From Isoetes taiwanensis (lineage: Eukaryota > Streptophyta > Lycopodiopsida > Isoetales > Isoetaceae): a DNA stretch of 64,000 bases. The notes under the pieces are model-generated. The model made no database searches and was not told the DNA's origin. It saw nothing but the letters and a program-made list of their open reading frames with translations. The position numbers were made by a program, and so were the translations under genes. Shown piece after piece: positions 45,801 to 58,663 of this stretch. The DNA is taken from assembly GCA_021234155.1 (NCBI GenBank), contig JAJEKV010000090.1:2350479-2414478 (forward strand), in the 5' to 3' direction. Position 1 is the first letter of the stretch. Each line of letters starts with the position of its first letter.

Positions 45801-48268
45801 TTCTCTAATTTTAGAAGTTTAAATATTTCCATTAGTGTGTTTCTGCGCTGAAGAATTTTGTTATGCTTCAATTTGTTGCAATAATGCTTGCAATACCATA
45901 TACTATTCATTATTAATCATGTGAACATGTATTTCGAAGTAGAAACGAAACTGGGAAAAATGCATGTAATGGCTGGTCAGTTTTTATAGATTGTCAACAT
46001 AGCTGTTTTTTGGACATTCGGAGTATACATGGAGCTGATACCTTGCAATGCAACAATTTCTTGCAGGTAATAGTCTCGGCCAGAAAACCTGAATTTTTTC
46101 AATATGAACCATCCTTTGTATGAAATAGTCACAGAGGATGGTCTTATGCGTCCCTGCTTCAAGGCTAATCCAGGTGTGGCAAATGTTCAAGTGGTCTGAT
46201 GCATGACAATGATGATGTTGCATTTAATTCTTTATACCTTGAAAAACTCATGCAAAGCAATACCATAGGATGCAGTTTTATAAAAAGTGGCTGTTTGTAC
46301 ATGTCTATGTGATAAAAGTAACAATGTAGGACTGTGATGCAAAATACCCACGGCGAGACTTGTTTAGTCACACGATGCTTTTCATAAAGAACTGGTATAA
46401 TTAAAGAAATATTTTCTTTTCTTGCTTTTTGGTGCTGGCATCAGTATCATTTTAATATTTCTGTCATAGTTCTTCATCTTCACTTATGAAGCATATGAGG
46501 ACTTGAGTTTTATGACTTACAGGTGGTCTTTACTGTGGAGGCAGTGCTCAAATGGTGGAAAAGGCTCTAGGATTTCAAGGTGACGAGACACTTTATGTTG
46601 GAGATCACATCTACACTGACGTTAGCCAGTCAAAGGTGCACCTTAGATGGAGGACAGCACTTATTTGCTCAGAGCTGGAGAAGGAGGTATTATCAAATGG
46701 AAGGTTTAGACGAACATGTGTCATGTAGGAAGAAGCTGCATTGCACTGCACAAGGACATGGAATGATAGTTAACTGTCAAGTTTTTGAGCAGCAAGAGAA
46801 GATTCAAGTGGCTGTCTGCCACTTTTGTTTACACCTTACATAGCGAGTTTTGTTTGACATCTGCAGTCTGTGAATATAACTTAAAAAAATTTGCATCTCC
46901 TTTCATTGTGTCAAGATGGGTTCAAGGCCCTGGGACAGAAAGCAGCATGTCATCCAGTATTTCCAAAAAGATCATTACGAAGCCAAAGCTAACTTCTGCT
47001 TCGATCAATTAGCAGCCTACAAGTGACGGGCGATAATTTTAACGAAAATATGTCATCTTTTGTGTGCTTGCGTAATTGAGTTTTTCATTGATCTATAAAT
47101 TTATCTTAATTTAATGAACTCACTTGAAATCATTTAATTATTTAACTGTTATCTAGTAGGTTTGATAGATCAGAAGGATTTAACTGATCTTACACAGAAG
47201 CAATAAACAAAAGGATCATTTTATTTTAATCTTCTAGGTTTGAAAGCAAGGAATTGTGATATGCCCAATGTTTTTATGGTAATTGTGGTTCCTATGATCA
47301 AATATAGTTAAGGGCCATGGACATCTGTTGTTGATCATTGCATCCTCCTTATTTTCACTTGTGTTTCTAATTGACTTGCACTTATGTTCTCATAGGTAAT
47401 GGCCTTGGCCTATGGCAAGGACCACAGGGCCAAGCTCATTGAGCTCATGGACCAGAAAGAAATAGTTGGTGATGTGTTCAATCAGCTACGTCTTGCTATT
47501 CAGCGGCGGAGTTGCGGTCAAGTTGCACAGGTTTGCCATTAATTTGTGGGCATTTGGTTCTTCTGCCTATGTTCAGTTACTAAGTTAGGAAGATGCAGAC
47601 TGTGGCAGCATCACAAATGGATGATGGGGAAATTGCAGAGGCAATGCAAAAACTACTTGTTCTGATGGGAAGACTGGATCAAAAGATTGCGCCATGCTGG
47701 AAGCGGATGGGGAATATTTTAACAAGAGGTAAACACAAGTAAAAGCTCTGACATGCCTGTTGGTGGTTGTAGGTTACCACAGCTGATCATTGTTATTATG
47801 CTGAAACTAGATGGGGATATCTTTCTCGTGCTGGATTGTGGGATAAGAGCCATTTGACACGGCAAATAGAGAAGTATGATTTATCCTGAAATTACTGCTT
47901 TGGTCTCTCCTATCGGATTTCTTCTTGACAAGACCTCTTGATCAGATATGCTGATATATATATACATCTCGGCTCCAATTTCCTCCGCTATACACCTTTT
48001 ATGTATTTCAGATCACAAGCACAGGTAATGCTGTATTTTGGGTAATCTCAAAGACACTTACGACGCCTATTGCAAAATGCTCCCACTTATGGTTGTTGCA
48101 TCTATTTCAATAGCCATACCTCTATTCTCTGTATTAACCAGGAAGGCATGCAACTTTCTGATATTGTTGTTTAGCTCCTTTTAACATTGTGAAAATTTTC
48201 TGCAGACGCTTGCACATGACTGCCACCCACACTGCTTGAGCATGAGTTGTGGAGAGGATGATGGTTGA
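39853..48268 (+). CDS. HAD-superfamily IG 5'-nucleotidase, 17 coding exons
   Basis: A plant homologue of cytosolic purine-type 5'-nucleotidases, which hydrolyse nucleoside monophosphates. Exons: 39853-40270, 40805-40905, 42212-42331, 42463-42552, 43054-43169, 43256-43357, 43633-43704, 43767-43814, 43884-43961, 45395-45514, 46067-46173, 46523-46686, 47396-47530, 47599-47728, 47811-47873, 47946-48024, 48206-48268. All introns are GT-AG. Exon 1 looks like an organelle transit peptide plus an acidic spacer. HAD motif I is DMDYT in exon 3; further conserved stretches are GLIMDKDKGNLVKADRFGY (exon 5), LLITNSDYHYT (exon 10, motif II), SARKPEFF (exon 11), LYVGDHIYTD (exon 12, motif IV) and YLSRAGLWDKSHLTRQIEKY (exons 15-16). 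Single-base indels disturb exon 4 (two, compensating), 6, 11 and 14. No splice site is damaged, so assembly error or a very recent pseudogene are the alternatives. Exon 1 is the least certain. Confidence 0.85.
43962..45394 (+). other. Large intron 9 of the nucleotidase gene
   Basis: A 1,433-bp intron between donor AA/GTATGA and acceptor TTGCAG. It contains a 98-codon open frame at 44282-44578 with no recognised content and no splice context, so I do not call it an exon. Confidence 0.6.
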
Positions 48269-48473
48269 GACTTAAAAACCTGAGAAGCATAGGTCATTGT
48301 AAACAAGGTATTCTTTTCTTATTGTTCTGAACTGATCCAGAAATATTTGTTCTGGGTTCAAAAAGCAAAATAATGAGAGCAAAGAAGATTCGTATTGTTT
48401 CAACCTGGAATGTAAATATATAGCTGCTTATAGAATCTGATACTTCAATAATTTTGGACTGAAGGCATACATG
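48269..48473 (+). other. 3' region of the nucleotidase gene
   Basis: Short AT-rich stretch after the stop; candidate 3' UTR, with no clear AATAAA. Confidence 0.4.
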
Positions 48474-49020
48474 GATGCTGGCATTCATAGTTTTGGACCT
48501 GGCATTCATGGATGCTGGCATTCATAGTTTTGGACCTGGCATTGAGAAGACACCTTCAAATCTTTATTTAGCAGAAAAAAATTAAATGGCGTCAATTCTT
48601 GCCCACGAGGGGTTCTCAAGATAAGTTGACCTGGCATTCATGGATGCTGGCATTCATAGCTTTGGACCTGGCATTGAGAAGACACCTTCAAATCTTTATT
48701 TAGCAGAAAAAATTAAATGGCGTCAATTCTTGCCCACGAGGGGTTCTCAAGATAAGTTGACCTGGATTGATTGGATATGCACCATTCAAACTACTGCACC
48801 TTCCAAATATGACACGAGTGTGATGTCTTTATTTAGCATCCCAAAAAATTAAATGGCGTCAATTCTTGCGGTAGATGCTGGTTTAAACCACCAACCAACA
48901 ATCCCAAGGAACTACTGCACCTTCCAAATATGACACGAGTGTGATGTCTTGGGGTTCTTAATCCCAACAAATGAAATAAAAGATGCTGGTTTAAACCACC
49001 AACCAACAATTCCAGGAACT
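48474..49020. repeat. Complex local tandem duplications
   Basis: A ~127-bp unit (GGCATTCATGGATGCTGGC to AAGATAAGTTGACCT) occurs at about 48503-48632 and 48633-48763. Pieces of it (TTAAATGGCGTCAATTCTTG) recur at about 48848. A second doubled segment, GATGCTGGTTTAAACCACCAACCAACAA, lies at 48875 and 48982 next to a doubled ACTACTGCACCTTCCAAATATG. Confidence 0.85.
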
Positions 49021-50428
49021 AAAGTTTGAACATCTTCAAGAAACAAGAAATAAAACAATCCTAAATGACCAAGTCCTTTATCAATATGTGGTATATATAA
49101 AGAGATTATAAAAATCTGCCTGAATTAAGTTTTGCAAAGTTTGAAAACCCTTCGTGCTCGAAGAACACAAATACTGTTATCAAGTGATGTAATGAATCAA
49201 CAAGTGAATATTAAACACATAATCTCTTCCTATTTCAGTAGGCTCAACAAATAAAGTTTTGTCAAACATTATAAGGGGCAGCTTAATTGTCGCTTCCGAA
49301 AGATTATATTATATCTATGTTTGAAATTGCACATGTGGCAAAGATCAAAATATTCTTGAAGAATGCAGTGTGTTTGTAGAAGCCCCCATTCGAAGCTTCG
49401 AACATCGTGATTCCTTTAGAGACTTCGATTACAATATTGAATGCTTCCTGAGAGTTCTATGGGTTCTCGAGAGTTCTAGACCCCTCTTTGATTTTATATA
49501 AAAGGAGGATCGTGCATTAGCCGAATCAAAGTTGAAGTTGAAGGTATCGTGGTATTAGCAAATTTCAGATAGTCCGCCTCATGATGAAAGAGTGAATTAT
49601 GGATGAAAGAGTGAATGGAAAGAATCGAAAGTTATCTTAAGAGAAAAAAATTAGATAAGCACTAGTGAAGACTTTTGGTGGTTGTGTGGTATAAGTATGT
49701 GCTTCCTACCGCCTATTGGTCAAAGCCTCAAATGTCACCAAAATGTATGTACAAATACAGATTGGATTTAGCCGGGATGTTATCCGATTTCTCTATTTTC
49801 TCAACTTGAATTGAGAGTTTATAGATATTCAATCATATTCTGTTTGTGCAGGTGTGAAGCTCAATGTTATTGACTCTCGTTTATATGGAATACAACTGCA
49901 AATGTTGTTCTTACAAGATTGTGCACAGCCTAACTATTATACATATCATATGATAATGTTTTTTGGGTTTCAAGCATGAGCGTTGATCAATTTAAATACA
50001 TGACTAACTACCATAGGAAGATCCATTTGGCAAGCGGTGTTTTGATGGCCATGCATAGTTCTAACTTCATAGACAATATGCAAATTCAATTTTAGCCTCC
50101 TTTGTTTTTCTACTAATTATGCATTATGATGGAGTAAATCGCATTGGCTTGGGGGGTTTATGAAAAACAAACCCTCTAACGACATTGCTCGGGGTTGCAG
50201 TGAATGAGCTTATTCTGCTGTGCATTGGTTTGATCAACCTTGAGCTAGCCATGACGTTGAATCATGAAGGGCAACTCAGTTTAAAGGGGATAAACTGAGT
50301 TGCAAACAGTTTAAACGCATCAATTGAGAATTAAAAGTAAGGGATCAAATTAAAATATTACCTTGGCTTGAAAAGAGAGAGACAACCATTGCCAGCAGTA
50401 ATCAAATTGGGCCCATGGTTCTGAAGAA
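49021..50428. other. No gene seen
   Basis: A TTTATATAAAAGGAGG at about 49491-49507 looks like an LTR or promoter TATA box but has no recognisable partner. No coding frame. Confidence 0.35.
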
Positions 50429-52368
50429 ATGTAACGGTCCTGGCCCCTATGGTCTAGTATACGTAATTGTGCATGTTACGTATATGAGTTGCATACGTAC
50501 GTGAGGCATGCATGCGCATGCACATAAGCAAGGGTTTGCTTTGACCAAGGGTTTACAAAAGGCAAGAGAGAATTTGTAGAGCCTGGTGGTGCTGAGGAGA
50601 CTAGAGGAGAATTGCACTGGGAGGATTGCATCAAATCTTCTATCAGGTGGGGTTTTTCGTTGCTTGATTTAACCCAAGGCACATGGGCTGCCGTGAAAAG
50701 ATTTATGTATATTTTGCTAAGAGGATTACGGCATCTGTGTAGTATAGTATGCAAAGGATGATTGGAAGAAAGCCAAAATTAGTTGTGTTGTCCAGAGATG
50801 GCAAAAAAACGCAGGCACACAAAGACTAAAAAGCAAGAATAAGGGTTAATGACCTTTTAGGCCGGATTTGTAGAGGATGCCGCATCAGCCAAAGTTAAGG
50901 AATCTGAAAACCATAAAATAGTCGCTGAAATTTATTAGGTATCGTCCGATGCTTGGGCTTTAACCAGACATGGATTTGGAGTCTGGATTTGATTCAGTGT
51001 AGAGCCCAGGAGATTTGAAACAAAGGGAAGCTAAAATAGCATGCAAATTGAGATGGGTCAGGTCAAAATGGTTGAAAAGGGGCCAAATTTGAGTGGGCAA
51101 GGGCAGATTTGGTCAGGGCATGCATATATTAGACTAATCAGAAAGATTCAGACCAGCAAAAGTCTGCCAAAAACACGATTTTAGAAGAACAACCTTTGCA
51201 TAATCGGATTTGGAACACAAGACGATGGCCGGATTGCTAAATCTATGCATGGGTTTCCTATTTTGATGCAGTAGAGGGCCGTGATGCCAACTTCGAGATC
51301 TCTGTTTTGGCTTGCTGTGTTATTTGTTGACATAGTTTTGTTTGGTTAATTGTTTCTTTGTTTGATAATTTCTTAGTCCATTTGTTTGTTGGCTTGCTGA
51401 AATATAAAGCTAGGTAACCATTGAGGGAATTGGGTTGTGCCTTGGCTTAAGAGAAGACTTATCTGACAGAGGGATGTGGAACCGAAGAGCTGGCCTGGGA
51501 TAATAATGGCAAGTAGTGATACAATTAGTAACCAATTGCATTCTATGAATGGTCGAATCAAATCAAGATATTTTGTAATTTAAATCTAATAAAATCAGAG
51601 GTATTTAAAACAATGGTACAAGCTTGTTCCTCGGAGATGGGGCCTAGGCCTGGAATCCTTTGACAAGTGATATAAGCAGCTAAGGTCGAGGTCCTATGGA
51701 TTTTTAAGTCGGAAGTGCATTTGGAGTTTCCACATTAGATGCATTAATAAAGCCCTTAGCTAAGGAAAGTGGGTTTTTAATTGAAATATTAAAAATCTTA
51801 GCTAACAATTATTAAAGATAAATTAAAGAGTGGAACCTTGGAGATCAAGTGAAGTTGGGTCGAGGGAGCAATATGAGGCATATGGGGGCGTCTATATGAG
51901 GCTATGGCATGGAGCACTGTAAGTCTAAGTGTATAATTGTAAGTTTCTAAGTTGTAGAACTATATTTTACCAAAGGCATCATAGCTAATAGATTATTCTC
52001 ATGGGAGAATGGTTCCGAGATAAGGTTGCATGGAGTGGATTGGTGGTATCTTTCCTTGTCATAGCTATATCAATGATAGTTAGGCTTATGGCTTCCTCAA
52101 TCCAAGTTTAGATTATGATCATTATCTTCATCAAAGAACTTAGCTACTTCAACTTGGGCAGTGTTGTGTGTGGGCAACAACAATATAATTTAGGCACGTG
52201 TATAGTAAATATTCTAATGAACACCACATGTCATGGTCTTTTTATTGTTTCACTGTTGTCTTGGTATTTGATTATGTACTTGGAACCTCCGGGGTCGGAC
52301 TTCTAGGTTTGGTGGCCTAGGTTGCTTCGGCATGCTCATGTTCACCTGTGATTCTCTGTGGTATTCTT
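50429..52368. other. No gene; possible degenerate LTR start
   Basis: TGTAACGGTCCTGGCC at about 50430 resembles the TGTAACG starts of some plant LTRs, but no matching end, PBS or coding region is visible. Self-complementary tracts such as GCATGCATGCGCATGC occur near 50505. Confidence 0.3.
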
Positions 52369-52488
52369 GTGCTCTATGACACCTGACATAGTTCTCCTGG
52401 CAGGGATGCTATGTCACCTCTGTGACTCGTGCTCTATGACACCGAACACAGTTCTCCTGGCAGGGATGCTATGTCACCTCTGTGACTC
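52369..52488. repeat. 60-bp perfect-period tandem duplication
   Basis: 52369-52428 and 52429-52488 share GTGCTCTATGACACC, GTTCTCCTGGCAGGGATG and CTATGTCACCTCTGTGACTC, with two or three differences. Confidence 0.9.
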
Positions 52489-53199
52489 CATGGTAAGAGG
52501 TCTCCAGTGCCAGACGTGGGCTGGGAAGGGTATATGCATACGAGGTTCCCCACCAACTTTGCCAACGGGGCTCTGAATGTGAGCTGGCTGGGCATTTCTC
52601 AACGTAGAGCCTCGCTTGTAGGTTGGCTGAGCTTCCCATTGTCCCTGAGTTTTGTTTATGTTGTTTTGGTACTTGACTTTGTGTTCTTTGCTCATGATGC
52701 TTATGATGTTTCTTTTGTTATCATTGTCTAGCACTGCACCATTATGTTTTGAATTGTTCATGTTCTTGTTATCCAAGATTCCAGAGTGTTTCCATGTATG
52801 CAGCAGCAGCTATGGGATCCCCACTTAGTCATGAGGACTAACCCCATTGAGTGCATGTGCAAAGAAATCAAGGCAAAGAGCTGTTGATGGCGGCAATGTA
52901 GCCGGGAATCATGCTCGAGTTTTAAAGCTAGAAGTTTCTGTTTGATTTGCTCAACCCGATGTTGTATATATATTGATAATACTTAGGAATATTTGAGCTG
53001 TTTGATTTGCTCAATTAGAGATTGGAGTATATTAAGTTTGTAAATATGTTGAATGCATAAGCAGACTTGCTGTTGAATTTAGACTATAAATTTCAATTGA
53101 AAAGGAATATTTAATTCTTCAGCTAAATTCACACCAACATAAATCTAGCCTTAAGTTAGACAAGATCCCGAGTTGCCAGGAGGTTGGTTTGTGTTAGTT
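52489..53199. other. No gene seen
   Basis: A 74-codon hydrophobic frame at 52507-52731 is probably accidental. A doubled AGCTGTTTGATTTGCTCAA lies near 52995. Confidence 0.4.
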
Positions 53200-54036
53200 C
53201 CCCGATATAAATATGGGAAATTCCCTCCTATGGCGATTCTATCATTACCGAAAGGCCCTCCGTCCCGACTCCTGACCACTTGTGATGAGCAAGTATCCCA
53301 AGTTGAAGGACACAGAGGTGTCATTCTCCCATACCTTCTATGAGGAATCCTATATAGCGAAGCGCATGAAAAGCATCACAAAAAGAGGGCCTACTCCGGG
53401 CTCGACCCAAGGGTCAACCGACGGGCCAGGGCCTCTAGATAACAAATGCACGAATCATGACAATGGCATTGGCGGGCTTAGAACAATGGCTTAGTTCACT
53501 CCATCCGCCCTCCCGTGCACACTTTGCGATAGGTTGAAACATGCTATGGCGTGATTGCAGCCTTCCCGAGACGCAATCTCATGGATTCACCCTATAAGAC
53601 TTCTCCGGGTTACATCTCTTCATCCAATGAGGCAAAAGTTAGGGAGGAGGAGCATATCTACTACTAGATGGCCTTTAGGTCTCTATCCCCTTAATCCATA
53701 CAACATAGGAGGAAATGTAAAGAGAACATCTACTATACATACATCAATTCATTTATAACTTGATCAAAGCATAAAAATAAAGACTAATCACCGATCTACT
53801 CCTACAAGGGTTAGTAGAAGCTCAAACTATCGAGGAACTAACCTGTCTTGGCTTGATCCATTATCCCTAGAATTGGGCCGGAGGGCCATTTGAATACCGA
53901 ATGGGTAAGTAGCCCCGGCCAATCGAAAGTTAGTCCAGTGGCTTTACCCCATGGGCCAATTTATTTCAATTACCACTAATTAACTAGGCATTTAGTCATT
54001 AAATAGTTTAATGAACTAATTTCTTATCATACCTAA
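53200..54036 (-). repeat. Third, degenerate copy of the large LTR family
   Basis: Shows the same order of motifs as the LTR at 8084-9564 and the copy right next to it: GATGAGCAAGT, CACTCCATCCGCCC, TGCACACTTTGCGATAGG, TCTCCGGGTTACATCTC, CCATGGGCCAATTTATT. Right part only; no PBS. Confidence 0.6.
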
Positions 54037-55491
54037 CCCCATGGGCCAATTTATTCTAATTACCACTAAATTAACTAGGCATTTAGTCAAGAATAGTTTA
54101 ATGAGCTAATTTTCTAGAATAACTAACTTAAACCTCTTTAGTTTATCCCACAATGGTCCTCCATCCGACTCGATCCACTTTGGATGAGCAAGTGTCCTGG
54201 GCTGAAGGACACGGTTAAGGTGTCATTCATCCCACGCCTTCTATGGGAAAACCTATATAGCGGAAGCGCATATACAAGTTAGCACCTAGCACAATACACA
54301 TAATAATATACCACCGAAAGTGGTGGTACATCCATCATCAATGCAATCCACAACATAATACCAATATAACATATGAAAAGCATCATAAAAGAGGGGCCTA
54401 CCCCTGCCTCGTGACCCAAGGGGGTCAACTAATCCACACGCCTCCGTGATAACAATAGACAAAAACGCATAGTACAATGGCTAGGTAGTCCACTCCATCC
54501 GGCCCCTCTTGTGCACACTTGGCGATAGGGTGAAACATGCTATGGCGGGATTGTAGCCTTCCTGAGATGCAATCTCATGGATTCACCCTATGAGACTACT
54601 CCCGGTTACATCTCCCAGTCCGATGAGGCAAAGTTAGGAGGAGTCCCTTCCCCGCACAATTGTTCCTTGGGTATGCTAGAGTATCATGCCACCACAAAGG
54701 CCCACGCATCCATACCCGACTTAAAACCCTCCAAAATCCATAGGTCGGATCACTTCGACATGCCTTTGCGCACCCGTGAGGTGTCAAACCCATAATGGCC
54801 CACACACCTGACCGACACCGAGGAGCTCCTAGTAGCCGGCCAAGAAGGTTCCACCTCGCTTCACCACTGCTATCTCGCTCAATCACAACATAGCCTCCAC
54901 AAAGAAGGTAGGAACTTGTGTACAGCTGCATTTAACGAGATTTAAGGGTTCTAGCTAGAGCATATCTACTACTAGATGGCCTTTAAATCTCTACCCCCTA
55001 ATCCATACAACATACGAGGAAATAGAAAGAGAATATCTACATACATCAATTCATCTATAACTTGATCATAGCATAAAATAGAGACTAATCACCCATCTAC
55101 TTCTACAAGGTTTAGTAGAAGATCAATCTGCCTAAAAACTAACCTGTCCCTGGCTTGATCCATTATCCCTGAGGGGTTCCATGGTTGGCTAGCTGAGCAG
55201 GTATGAACAAGCAGCTACTTCTTCTCCAACTCTCCCAAGTCGGATTGGGCTGTAATTGGGTTGAGGGCCACTTGAATACCTCTTAAATGCGCCCAGTGGT
55301 TTTACCCCATGGGCCAATTTATTCCAATTACCCCTAATTAATTAGGCATTTAGTCACTAAATAGTTTAATGAACTAATTTCTTAGCATACCTAAAATTAA
55401 CCTCTTTAGTTTACCCCACAATGGTCCCAAAATACCTATAGTAACATGTCATGATATTTATACGTATATCGTATAAATACGTGGAACATCA
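54037..55491 (-). repeat. Fourth copy of the large LTR family
   Basis: Collinear with the previous copy and longer. The right end is TGATGTTCC on the minus strand from 55491, preceded by a TACGTAT tract as in the copies ending at 9564 and 13699. No internal genes remain beside it. Confidence 0.65.
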
Positions 55492-56812
55492 CAACGGAGT
55501 GGATTGATTAGCATAATCACTTATTTCTTTTGTAGGTACTACCTTCACCAATGTGTTGGATATATTAATTAGTCAAAATACCGCACACAACTAATTGCAA
55601 AATCATGAATGTCATGCTTACAACTCTTCTATTAGGATCTATGGTTTTAAAAAAAATGGCACTTCACATGTCTATACATTCCCTTCTACATTACCCCATG
55701 TCTGGCCTTCAATCTTTACTTCAACTTCATGGCTTACCTATTACCACCATTAAGTACCTTATGGCTCTATTCATTATCCATAAGAAGTTAACATTGTTCA
55801 TTCTTGGCCAATCAATCCTTTGATCTACCATAATGTTGAGGCTGATGCCATTCTCTACACCCAAATGCTTAACCTAATTAGTTTGGTTTCATTAAGTGCT
55901 TCCTTATGCTCCAAGAACTCTTTCAAGGCTATCACATACCATATTTGCTTAGCGATAACCTTAGGGCTAGCAACTTTGTGTTAGACCTCAAGTAGGGCCA
56001 TGATGCAATCATGACATTTCCTTCTATGCCACACATATGCTATTTACATATGAGTTCCAAATCATGTCAATTTCATGTTATAGCCAAACAATACTACTAA
56101 TTTTTTTCGAAAATGACACAAAAACTTGTAAAACACATGGATTTTCGAACTTATGACCCCAAAATGGAAGAATAAAATGCCATGTCATCATGGTGAATAG
56201 GCGCGAATATGCCGACGTGGCCTTTTAGGCGTCGAACAGACAGTGCTGTGGCGTTCCTGCTTCTCTCAAAGGAAAGCAAGTGTCAAAAATTCCAACGAAT
56301 GAGGCCCTAAAGAAAGCGATTCTGTTCCGGTGAGAACCCTCATCTACTAAGTTGTTATAATAGAATCTTCTCCTTGCAGGTTTTTATTGCTGCCCAAATG
56401 GTATGTTTGTGATCTTGATGTTACTGTATATATAATAATATATATAAGAAATTATTGGGCCGATGAATATGGTTCAGGTTTTAGATGGCATGCTCAATAT
56501 ACTTTGATCGTGTGCTTCCAACATCCTTTTATTCACATGTTATGTGGCTAGTGATTGGAATCTTGCTTTTCAAAGTCCCAAAGTTAGCCTCCAAGTCGAA
56601 AAGTCAGTAAATTTATTTAGTAGATTCAAATCCTCTGCTTTACGTGCACGGAGTTGAGTTTGACCCAGAATGCGTGACAGACATCATGAGGTCATGCATA
56701 ATTCCACACCCTTGATAGTGCAAACCTGCAGGACAATTATCTATCAGGCCTCATAAGGTTTATATGGTGGGTTTTGGAACCAAAAAAGTATTGCAACTCA
56801 TGAATGGATTTT
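55492..56812. other. No gene seen
   Basis: A 72-codon frame at 55605-55823 has no recognisable domain. The rest is AT-rich without repeats. Confidence 0.4.
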
Positions 56813-56943
56813 GAAGTCGACAAATAAATTTTCCATTTTCTTTAGTAGCCGACACACTATGGAGTCACAGGAAGAATGAAGTCGAGAAAATAAATTTTCC
56901 ATTTTCTTTAGTAGCCGACACACTATGGAGTCACAGGAAGAAA
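56813..56943. repeat. ~65-bp tandem duplication
   Basis: GAAGTCGA then TAAATTTTCCATTTTC and AGTAGCCGACACACTATGG occurs at 56813 and again at 56878. The second copy contains the ATG (56925) of the frame that follows. Confidence 0.85.
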
Positions 56944-58257
56944 TAAGAAAAGTCATGCATGCGTTTTGCATGACTATCAGGAATATAGTAGATGAACTGA
57001 GAAATATTCTGTGGCTAGAGCATCAAGGTTCACCTGCTATGGAGTTTTCCTGCTTCCCATTTTCTGATAAATCACTTCTGCTTTGGCAGATAAAATTGCC
57101 ATTACCAACAGCCATGGTAAAGCTGGGATTTAAGCTATATTCCCTTAAAGTGCAGAGATGCGTAGCCATCACCATTATGCATCAGATGTATTATGGGAAT
57201 TGTCGTCTGCTGTAGTACCATACTCAATACATCCAACTTTATAGTTCGTACATTTGGTGGAAGTTGTTGAGATTAGTATGATGGGGGTGATGCAAGAGAA
57301 ACTAGGAGAAGCGCTTGAAGATGTTCAGAGGTTTATAGCGACCAGGAACGCAAGCATGAGCTTTCCTTTGGAGGAACTCAGACGGGTCATGCAGAGTATT
57401 GAGCAATTTTTGAAACCTTTCTTGCAGATTATGGAAGCAGACAGGGAAAGCATATGGAGTTTCCGACAGGCGGTAGCCTTCGGGCACGGACAAAATGTGG
57501 AAACTGGGAATTGGCGCCCAAGCACGCATAAATCAGACTTTTAGTAAGATAGACCAAGAAATGAAGACAGTAAAAGAAACATTGCCAACTTCTACAAGAT
57601 TCGCTCAGGTTATCCAAGACTTGTAATGGATCCATTCCTTCTTTAACCATTTGAGATGGCTCATCAAAGAATGGGGTTGCAGGTTGGCAGGTTTGAAGGT
57701 CCACTGTTGAACACTTTCTCTACAATGGCACCACATCTTAAAATGAAACATTATGAGAGCAATTACAATTCATCAAAATACAGGAGGTATGATACACCTG
57801 CTGAAGAGATGAACAATGCCAGCGGCTTCCAACCATCAACACAAGACAACAAACCTGAGTACACAAGAACATATAATTCTAGCCCCTATACAAGTCAAAC
57901 TTTCCAAATGGATATCCAGACAGGAGTGAGCAGGCCTTTGGATATCCACAAAGCTCTATGGGCTATTCATTGACGCAAGACAATAAACCTGAGTATACAA
58001 GATATAACTCGAGTGAACAGGTCTTTGGGTTTTCAAATGGAAACTTTAGAAATGAATTTTCACAGGAGGGGCTAAATCTGGTGACCTTGAAAGGACTATG
58101 AATGAACTCATAGAAAATTATAAGCATCTTATGACACTATTACAAACTGCATTGTAGATGGACACTGGTCCTACCTATCGCAGGAGTTTTAGTGGTATAG
58201 AGAAAGGCAAACCGATGATCTTGTCACAGGGAGGGCAAAGAAGTGACTTGACATATT
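56925..58257 (+). pseudogene. Remnant of an unrecognised plant gene
   Basis: Several frames in one direction look coding. 56925-57215 starts MESQEEIRKVMHAF. 57254-57544 is helical, with QEKLGEALEDVQRFIATRN and SIEQFLKPFLQIMEADRES. 57656-57973 is Asn/Tyr/Ser-rich, with STQDNKPEYTRTYNSS. After a shift near 57920 come a second TQDNKPEYTRYNSS, then TMNELIENYKHLMTLLQTAL, a TAG (about 58158), and MDTGPTYRRSFSGIEKGKP to a stop at about 58257. The doubled TQDNKPEYTR motif is an internal protein repeat. Introns or frameshifts separate the pieces. Family unknown. Confidence 0.4.
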
Positions 58258-58264
58258 CTAGAAG

Positions 58265-58320
58265 GGGATTTTAGTTTGTGCAAATCTTTATTGGGATTTT
58301 AGTTTGTGCAAATCTTTATT
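58265..58320. repeat. 28-bp tandem duplication
   Basis: Two identical 28-bp units starting GGGATTTTAGTTTGTGC at 58265 and 58293, in the presumed 3' UTR of the preceding gene. Confidence 0.9.
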
Positions 58321-58663
58321 ATTTGATTTTATTGTAAGGTTACATATGAAGCCATTGGAGAAAAAAAAGTCTCAAAATTTCAGCTTTTATGGTGGTCTTT
58401 ATCCTTTGGGGACTATGTAAGAGAAGGAATTGCATTCTTTTACATCAGAATTCTGTGCTAATTGCTGTGTTTTTGAAGATTACACTTTAAGAACTTTTTG
58501 CTTTAAGCAACCAACATGTAGGAGAAAGAATACCCTTTGAAGTTTTTGAATATTGAAGAACTCTTGCTTTTGAGCATCTTATGGCCAATTCCATGTTACT
58601 GCTTGAAAACGAAAAAAGTAATTCTCTGTTTCTTGGCCCTTTCTTTTTCCCTAGGAATGCTGA
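58321..58663. other. No gene seen
   Basis: AT-rich spacer before the PPR pseudogene, with several AAGAACT and TTTTGAA runs. Confidence 0.4.

Noticed and set aside
52507-52731. Membrane-protein ORF with hydrophobic end
   Set aside because: A T-rich tract gives Phe/Val/Leu codons by composition; no start context or homology.
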